From the NCBI GenBank assembly GCA_017462145.1, contig JAFTRT010000057.1:1-10560 (forward strand): a stretch of 10,560 nt of DNA. Reading direction: 5' to 3'. Position numbers and translations under genes: made by a program. Below, piece after piece: positions 6,279 to 10,560 of this stretch. How positions within the stretch are numbered: position 1 is the first letter of the stretch; every line of letters begins with the position of its first letter. Below the pieces are notes generated by a model. The model was not told where the DNA came from and made no database searches. It saw nothing but the letters and a program-made list of their open reading frames with translations. Origin of the DNA: Clostridia bacterium. Its GTDB lineage: Bacteria > Bacillota_A > Clostridia > Oscillospirales > CAG-272.

Positions 6279-7076
6279 TCATGTTTTTTTGGTGGCGGTC
6301 TTCTTGTTTGCCGCTTTTGCGGAACGCTTGTTGGAATGCCCGCCGGAAAGAGCCTTCGGGTGATGTTCCAGGTAGCCCAAGAAGAATCGGAGGCCTCGTA
6401 TCAGGGCGGTGCCCAAGGTGCGCAGAAGCATACCGAGAATATGACAAAGGCGAAGGGAAAAATCCATCCGCAGATCGACCTCGGAGTCCTCTTTTGCGTA
6501 ATCCAGGCTGATGTCAATATCAGCTCGCTTGGTAAAGCGGAGGGTTGGAATTTCGTCAAACAAGGGATACAGCACCGATACGGCCTGTGTGACCGCCGCA
6601 TAGGCGAGCGCTGTGGTTGCCGCATCTCCCGTGGCAATGACCAGACGAAGCCGTGCCACCCGTACCCGAAGGTGCTTGAGAAAGCTTCCCACCAAGGCTT
6701 TGAGGACCGCTTCGGTCAAGTGAATCAGCTCCAAGATCTCCGGTATGGTGATGGGAGGCTTCTCCTTGATTCCTTTTTTCTTTTTTCGTTGCTGTTCCAA
6801 CTTCTTTTTTCGTTTTTCCAGCTTTTGCTTTTTTTTCTTTTCTGCCTGCTTTTGCAGCTGCTTTTCCCGTTTGCGGCGGATCCGCCTTGCCGTTCGGGCA
6901 CTCATGGAATGAGGGCCTTTCTTGGGAGGCTTTTGAGGGATCAGACGAATGGGAATGCCCAACACGTAAAGCGTGAGACGTGGCTCTGTGGCATATTCCA
7001 ACACCAGTCTGACCCGTGAGGAGAGCACCAGGGCAAACAGCAATGCAAGGCAGGCACATACGGTGAGCCCTATCAT
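6279..7076 (-). CDS. DUF2953 family membrane-anchored protein with lysine-rich insert
   Basis: A 265-residue protein with one N-terminal hydrophobic segment (about 2-19), then a short beta-strand region (R-V-R-L-V-L-E-Y) typical of DUF2953. Residues about 50-107 are an extremely Lys/Arg/Gln/Glu-rich stretch, probably a charged helix or disordered linker. The conserved family core follows (A-R-L-R-L-V-I-A-T-G-D-A-A-T-T-A, near 140-155, and later D-I-D-I-S-L-D-Y), and the C-terminus is again basic (N-K-K-T-A-T-K-K-T). Function is unknown; the gene recurs between scpB and ytfJ in Clostridia and Bacilli, which suggests a sporulation link. AAAGGAG sits 5 bases upstream of the ATG at 7076. The insert makes it somewhat longer than I expect for the family, and its coding strand contains an A8 run (6829-6836) and several A6 runs. 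Confidence 0.9.
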   Translation of the reverse strand: MIGLTVCACLALLFALVLSSRVRLVLEYATEPRLTLYVLGIPIRLIPQKPPKKGPHSMSARTARRIRRKREKQLQKQAEKKKKQKLEKRKKKLEQQRKKKKGIKEKPPITIPEILELIHLTEAVLKALVGSFLKHLRVRVARLRLVIATGDAATTALAYAAVTQAVSVLYPLFDEIPTLRFTKRADIDISLDYAKEDSEVDLRMDFSLRLCHILGMLLRTLGTALIRGLRFFLGYLEHHPKALSGGHSNKRSAKAANKKTATKKT

Positions 7077-7108
7077 CGGTCTCCTTTCCGCAGAGTCTGC
7101 TGTTTCAA

Positions 7109-7744
7109 TTAGAATTCGGCTTCTGCCTCGGCAATGGTCAACTCGCCTCCGTCTTCATCCTCTCCGTCCAGAGACAGGACGGGAGCCTCCTCCTTGGGAG
7201 GAAGCATGGTCTCGGTGGCGGGAAGCTCCGACAGGGAGAGAAGGCCAAAGACCCGTAAAAATTTTTCGGTAGTGCCGTACAGCATGGGGCGTCCGGGGGC
7301 ATTGAGCCGTCCGCAGGCACGGATCAAGCCCTTGTCGATGAGAGAATTCATGGCGTAGTTGCTTTCCACGCCTCGAACCTGATCCACAAAGGAACGAGTC
7401 ACCGGCTGATTGTAGGCAACGATGGCCAATACCTCCATGGAGGAGGCGGACAGGTTGCCGCCGCGACGGATTCCAAGAGCCTCTCGAATATAGGGAGCGT
7501 ACTGCTCCTTGGTGCAGAGCTGGCAGGTGTCCTCAAAGAGCAACAGATTCAGCCCTCGGGTGGATTGCTCCCCGTTATAGGCTTCGCTCATGTGGCGAAT
7601 CAGCGTCTTGGTGTTACGCAGATCCAACCCCAACACCTCTGCGATCTTTTCGTATCGGACGGGATAGCCTGCCGCATACAGAATGGCTTCTACAGCGGCT
7701 TCTAAGCTTTGAATGGGATTTTGAACGATTGCTTGCTCGTCCAT
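7109..7744 (-). CDS. scpB: Segregation and condensation protein B
   Basis: ScpB is the dimeric winged-helix (kite) subunit of the SMC-ScpA-ScpB condensin, which organises and separates the chromosome in the cytoplasm. The 211-residue product has two winged-helix units, about 12-85 and 98-175. Family signatures are present: L-E-A-A-V-E-A-I-L-Y-A-A-G near the N-terminus, S-x-x-x-L-E/V-L-A-I-V-A-Y-N-Q-P-V-T-R (101-117), R-G-V-x-S (124-128) and G-R-P-M-L-Y-G-T-T plus F-L-x-x-F-G-L (151-168). A variable acidic tail ends it (E-D-E-D-G-G-E). The ATG at 7744 follows AAGGAGG at 7-base spacing, overlapping the scpA stop region; the intergenic gap is 12 bases, as expected for co-expressed complex partners. 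Confidence 0.97.
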   Translation of the reverse strand: MDEQAIVQNPIQSLEAAVEAILYAAGYPVRYEKIAEVLGLDLRNTKTLIRHMSEAYNGEQSTRGLNLLLFEDTCQLCTKEQYAPYIREALGIRRGGNLSASSMEVLAIVAYNQPVTRSFVDQVRGVESNYAMNSLIDKGLIRACGRLNAPGRPMLYGTTEKFLRVFGLLSLSELPATETMLPPKEEAPVLSLDGEDEDGGELTIAEAEAEF

Positions 7745-7756
7745 CTGATCTCCTCC

Positions 7757-8554
7757 TTAGGCCTCCTCGTCTGACGACGGGGACGTGAGATATTCGCTGT
7801 CCTCCACCGATTCTTCGTCGGTGTTGAGAACAAAGCGTGTGGTGGCGGGGAGCAAGGCGTTTTCTGCCATGTCCTCCGGTTCTGCATCAATGAGAAGCTT
7901 TCGAATTTTGATCAGCTCCAGTACGCCCAAAAAGGCGGCGATCATATCGGGCAACGTGGCCTCGCTCTCCAAAAAGTCCTGCAAGGTGGCACTGCCCTTG
8001 CGTTCCACGGTTTTGAGAATGGAGACGATCTTGATCTCCACGGGAATGATGGGTTTGCTGATCATGGGGCGGAAGGTTGTAGTGGCCGCCCGATCCATGG
8101 CATCCCGATAGGCGTTGATCCGCCGAACGGCGGCACACAGGGAAGCGACGTCCTGATCCTGCACAAAGGTTTTATCCACCGAGATTTCGTCAGTATCTTT
8201 GACCATTCGTCCGCTGTAATAGGCATACAGGGGAGACAGCTTGGCGGCGGCCTCCTTGGCTTGTTGATAGCGGAGCAAGGCATCGGTCAACGTTGCTCTG
8301 GGATCCTCCTCATCGTCCTCCTCCTTGGGCAGGAGCATCCGGCTTTTGAGCAGCATCAGCTCACTGGCCATGACGATGAATTCGGATGCCACATCCATGT
8401 CCAACGCCTGTGCCTCGGTGATGTAGGCCATATACTGGTCACAGATCAGAGCAATGGGAATATCCGTAATGCTCACCTTATTCTTTTGTATCAGTGTCAG
8501 CAAAAGGTCCAGAGGACCTTCAAACTGATCCAAGCGGTAGGTAACGGCTTCCAT
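7757..8554 (-). CDS. scpA: Segregation and condensation protein A (kleisin)
   Basis: ScpA is the kleisin that bridges the SMC head domains and binds the ScpB dimer. The 265-residue product begins with the invariant kleisin N-terminal region Y-R-L-D-Q-F-E-G-P-L-D-L-L-L-x-L-I-x-K-x-K (about 6-26) followed by I-T-D-I-P-I, has a charged linker in the middle (E-E-D-D-E-E-D), and ends with the winged-helix domain (A-F-L-G-V-L-E-L-I-K-I-R-K-L, about 210-225) and an acidic tail. The ATG at 8554 is set by the conserved N-terminus, but its ribosome site is poor: a G5 run (8561-8565) 6 bases upstream in place of GGAGG. It lies 32 bases after the M50 protease gene and just before scpB, the standard order. 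Confidence 0.97.
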   Translation of the reverse strand: MEAVTYRLDQFEGPLDLLLTLIQKNKVSITDIPIALICDQYMAYITEAQALDMDVASEFIVMASELMLLKSRMLLPKEEDDEEDPRATLTDALLRYQQAKEAAAKLSPLYAYYSGRMVKDTDEISVDKTFVQDQDVASLCAAVRRINAYRDAMDRAATTTFRPMISKPIIPVEIKIVSILKTVERKGSATLQDFLESEATLPDMIAAFLGVLELIKIRKLLIDAEPEDMAENALLPATTRFVLNTDEESVEDSEYLTSPSSDEEA

Positions 8555-8586
8555 GCTTTTCCCCCATTAGAATATTTACCGTTTTC

Positions 8587-9261
8587 TTAAAACGTAATCT
8601 TGTAAATCAAATTGATAAAGAAATCAGAGACGGCATCCAAGGGACCGTCCAGCAATCCCAACAGCAATGCGACCATCAGGATCACGTACAGGACTTTTTC
8701 GTACCGCATGATCTTAAAATACAGATCGGTGGGCAAAAAGATCAAGAGGATGCGAGAGCCGTCAAAGGGCGGAACGGGAATGAGATTGAACACGGCAAGG
8801 CTGACGTTCAGTGTCACGCCCAAGGTGAAAAACTCCATCAGCAGATAGAGAAAATTGCGGGAAAACTCGGTATCCGGGATGGAAACATGGTTGATGACAG
8901 TAAATTCCACCCGAAGGAAAATGGCAAAGAGCAGGGCCAAAAGCAGATTGGAAACAGGGCCTGCAAGAGCAGACAGTGCCATATCTCGCTTGGGTTTTTT
9001 GAAATAGCGAGTGTTGATGGGAACGGGCTTGGCCCAACCAAAGCCGCATAACAGCATACACAGAAAGCCAAAGGGATCGATATGCTTGATGGGATTCAGT
9101 GTCAACCGCCCCAAGCTGTGGGCGGTGGGATCTCCTAATCGATAGGCCACGTAGCCGTGGGCGGTCTCATGGACCGAAAGAGAAAGCAGAACAATGGGCA
9201 GGCTCAAACCAAACAGAATGAGAAAGCCTTGAATGTTGCCGCTGAATAAAGCAGATAGCAT
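8587..9261 (-). CDS. Site-2 protease family zinc metalloprotease (M50)
   Basis: A 224-residue polytopic membrane protein of the small M50 group found next to scpA in many Bacillota. The zinc-binding motif H31-E-T-A-H35 lies at the end of the first hydrophobic segment, followed by [12 protein letters not shown], and the second metal-ligand motif N159-L-I-P-V-P-P-F-D167-G is in a later membrane helix. The conserved G-W-A-K-P-V-P-I-N (75-83) and A-G-P-x-S-N (100-105) blocks are also present, so all recognised active-site parts are intact. Enzymes of this type cut within or next to transmembrane helices; the substrate here is unknown. It has no PDZ domain and is short, unlike RseP or SpoIVFB-CBS forms. 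GGAGG lies 7 bases upstream of the ATG at 9261. Gaps to lysA and scpA are each 32 bases. Confidence 0.95.
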   Translation of the reverse strand: MLSALFSGNIQGFLILFGLSLPIVLLSLSVHETAHGYVAYRLGDPTAHSLGRLTLNPIKHIDPFGFLCMLLCGFGWAKPVPINTRYFKKPKRDMALSALAGPVSNLLLALLFAIFLRVEFTVINHVSIPDTEFSRNFLYLLMEFFTLGVTLNVSLAVFNLIPVPPFDGSRILLIFLPTDLYFKIMRYEKVLYVILMVALLLGLLDGPLDAVSDFFINLIYKITF

Positions 9262-9293
9262 GGTATTTCCTCCGTATCAAGGATGGTGATGGG

Positions 9294-10560
9294 TCAGAGA
9301 ACGTCCCTTGCTGTCAGGTCGGCGTAGGTCTCCCGACGCACGGCTATGCGTGCTTGTCCGTCCTTGACCAAAATAACGGGCGGACGGGGAAGACGGTTGT
9401 AATTGGAGGCCATGGAGTCGTTGTAAGCACCCGTGACCAAAACGGCCAGAATGTCCCCTCTGCGGGCAGGCTGGATCTCCATGTTTTCTCCCAATAGATC
9501 GCCCGATTCACAGCAACGGCCTGCCAACGTTGCCCGATAGGTGCGGGGTTCACTCGCACGGTTGGCAATGAGGGCGGTGTATTGGGATTGATACAGGGCG
9601 TATCGGGGATTGTCCGGCATACCGCCGTCCACGGAAATATAATTTCTGAAATGGGGGATCTCCTTGACCGAGCCTACTGTATAAAGAGTAATGCCTGCGG
9701 CGGCCACCAGAGAGCGACCGGGCTCCAGAATGATGCGAGGTACGGCCACGCCGTACTCGGCACAACGAGCCTTGACGATGGCGGCGATCTCGCCGATGGC
9801 AGCGGCGTAGTCAATCGTTCGGTCATATTCGGTGTAGCGAACCCCAAGGCCTCCGCCCAGATTGAGCTCATTCAGCTCACAGCCGCATTCTTCTTTGATT
9901 TGTGCCAAGAAGCGAACCATAATTTGGGCTGCATCGGCAAAGGGATCCAAATCAAAGATCTGGGAACCGATATGGCAATGGAGACCGGCAAGAGAGACGC
10001 CGTCGGCGGCCAAAGCGGCCTTGACGATGGCCATTGCCTGTCCCGTAACGATGGCACTTCCGAATTTGGAATCTACGTTGCCTGTGACAACGGCACGGTG
10101 GGTATGGGGGTCAATACCGGGGGTGATGCGCAACAGGATCCGCTGTGTGATCCCTCGGCGCACTGCCTCTGCGGAGAGAGCAGTCAGCTCGTCGGTGTTA
10201 TCCACCACAAAGGTGCCCACGCCCATATCCATGGCATCGGCAATATCACGGTCGGTTTTATTGTTGCCGTGAAAGTAGATGCGTTCTGCAGGAAAGCCTG
10301 CTTTTTTTGCGGTATAAAGCTCTCCGCCGGACACACAGTCGATTCCCATGCCTTCCTCTGCGGCAAGGCGATAGATGCCCGTAAAGCAAAGTGCTTTGGA
10401 GGCGTAGAGGGGCAGTGCATCGGCACCGAAATGGGTGCGTGCGGCACGGAGATAGGTGCGGCACTGTTCTCGGATGACCGATTCATCCAACACGTATGCA
10501 GGGGTTCCGTAAGTTTTGGCAAGCTCTACGGTGTCTACACCGCCGATGGTCAGGTGGCCG
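9294..10560 (-). CDS. lysA: Diaminopimelate decarboxylase, N-terminus beyond window edge
   Basis: LysA removes CO2 from meso-diaminopimelate to give L-lysine, using pyridoxal phosphate. The frame is open to the right edge; the visible protein starts G-H-L-T-I-G-G-V-D, which is internal to the usual N-terminus, so perhaps 10-15 residues are missing. About 421 residues are visible. The PLP lysine is in Y-A-S-K-A (codon 10395-10397). Further landmarks are H-I-G-S-Q, the phosphate-binding N-L-G-G-G-L-G-V-R-Y, I-L-E-P-G-R-S-L-V and the catalytic C-C-E-S-G-D-L-L-G-E, all intact, and the barrel plus C-terminal beta domain are complete. A GTG at 10491-10493 is an internal Val codon, not a start. As the first visible gene of the operon, it draws on the DAP pool that also feeds peptidoglycan, the substrate of the carboxypeptidase encoded downstream. 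Confidence 0.96.
   Translation of the reverse strand, partial: GHLTIGGVDTVELAKTYGTPAYVLDESVIREQCRTYLRAARTHFGADALPLYASKALCFTGIYRLAAEEGMGIDCVSGGELYTAKKAGFPAERIYFHGNNKTDRDIADAMDMGVGTFVVDNTDELTALSAEAVRRGITQRILLRITPGIDPHTHRAVVTGNVDSKFGSAIVTGQAMAIVKAALAADGVSLAGLHCHIGSQIFDLDPFADAAQIMVRFLAQIKEECGCELNELNLGGGLGVRYTEYDRTIDYAAAIGEIAAIVKARCAEYGVAVPRIILEPGRSLVAAAGITLYTVGSVKEIPHFRNYISVDGGMPDNPRYALYQSQYTALIANRASEPRTYRATLAGRCCESGDLLGENMEIQPARRGDILAVLVTGAYNDSMASNYNRLPRPPVILVKDGQARIAVRRETYADLTARDVL

Noticed and set aside
6270..7019. Long + strand open frame of 249 codons opposite the DUF2953 gene, with a poly-Leu/Phe stretch.
   Set aside because: The hydrophobic stretch is simply the complement of the lysine-rich region; DUF2953 features and operon context are on the other strand.
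10491..10493. GTG as the start of lysA.
   Set aside because: It is a Val codon within T-P-A-Y-V-L-D-E, a normal internal LysA segment, and typical N-terminal residues continue to the edge.
1..10560. CRISPR arrays, insertion sequences, prophage genes, tRNAs, toxin-antitoxin pairs.
   Set aside because: No repeated spacers, terminal inverted repeats, transposase or integrase motifs, or tRNA-like cloverleaf sequences were seen on either strand.

Overview
The window reads as chromosomal DNA from a low-to-mid GC Gram-positive bacterium of the Clostridia, most likely an uncultured or gut-type member of the Oscillospirales/Eubacteriales. The pointers are the gene order lysA - M50 protease - scpA - scpB - DUF2953 - ytfJ - D,D-carboxypeptidase - rluB, purine-rich AAAGGA/GGAGG ribosome sites throughout, and YtfJ, a protein of endospore formers. 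There is no phage, transposon, CRISPR array, tRNA or rRNA. Coding density is high: no gap exceeds 300 bases and the longest, 3198-3378, holds a promoter and a terminator-like hairpin.

Left edge, + strand (1-632): the 3' part of an uncharacterised protein with an E-I-Q motif resembling a PD-(D/E)XK nuclease core and a possible winged-helix C-terminus. It converges on the rest of the window, and a strong bidirectional terminator (643-681) closes both transcripts.

Middle-left, - strand (687-3197): a three-gene unit read leftwards from a promoter with both hexamers matching the sigma-A consensus (3268-3296). It encodes a Wzz/YveK-type polysaccharide chain-length/kinase-activator membrane protein, its partner CpsD/CapB-type tyrosine kinase one base downstream, and an EamA-type 10-TM transporter. 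The first two would form a bipartite bacterial tyrosine kinase controlling exopolysaccharide or capsule export, but no glycosyltransferase, flippase, polymerase or phosphatase gene is adjacent.

Right two thirds, - strand (3379-10560): a nine-gene co-directional run with gaps of 2 to 66 bases, entering from beyond the right edge. In transcription order: lysA (meso-DAP to lysine), an M50 site-2-type membrane protease, scpA and scpB (condensin partners of SMC), a DUF2953 membrane-anchored protein with a very lysine-rich insert, ytfJ/gerW, an S11 D-alanyl-D-alanine carboxypeptidase, rluB-type pseudouridine synthase, and a small GNAT-like protein, then a hairpin. The set mixes chromosome segregation, DAP/peptidoglycan metabolism, sporulation and ribosome maturation, a conserved housekeeping association in Bacillota. 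The spmA-spmB pair often found between the carboxypeptidase and rluB is absent here.

I did not find a convincing undescribed system. The items most worth a second look are the E-I-Q protein at the left edge, the isolated Wzz/kinase pair with its altered Walker A motif, the small GNAT-like protein, and the compacted carboxypeptidase-rluB junction.
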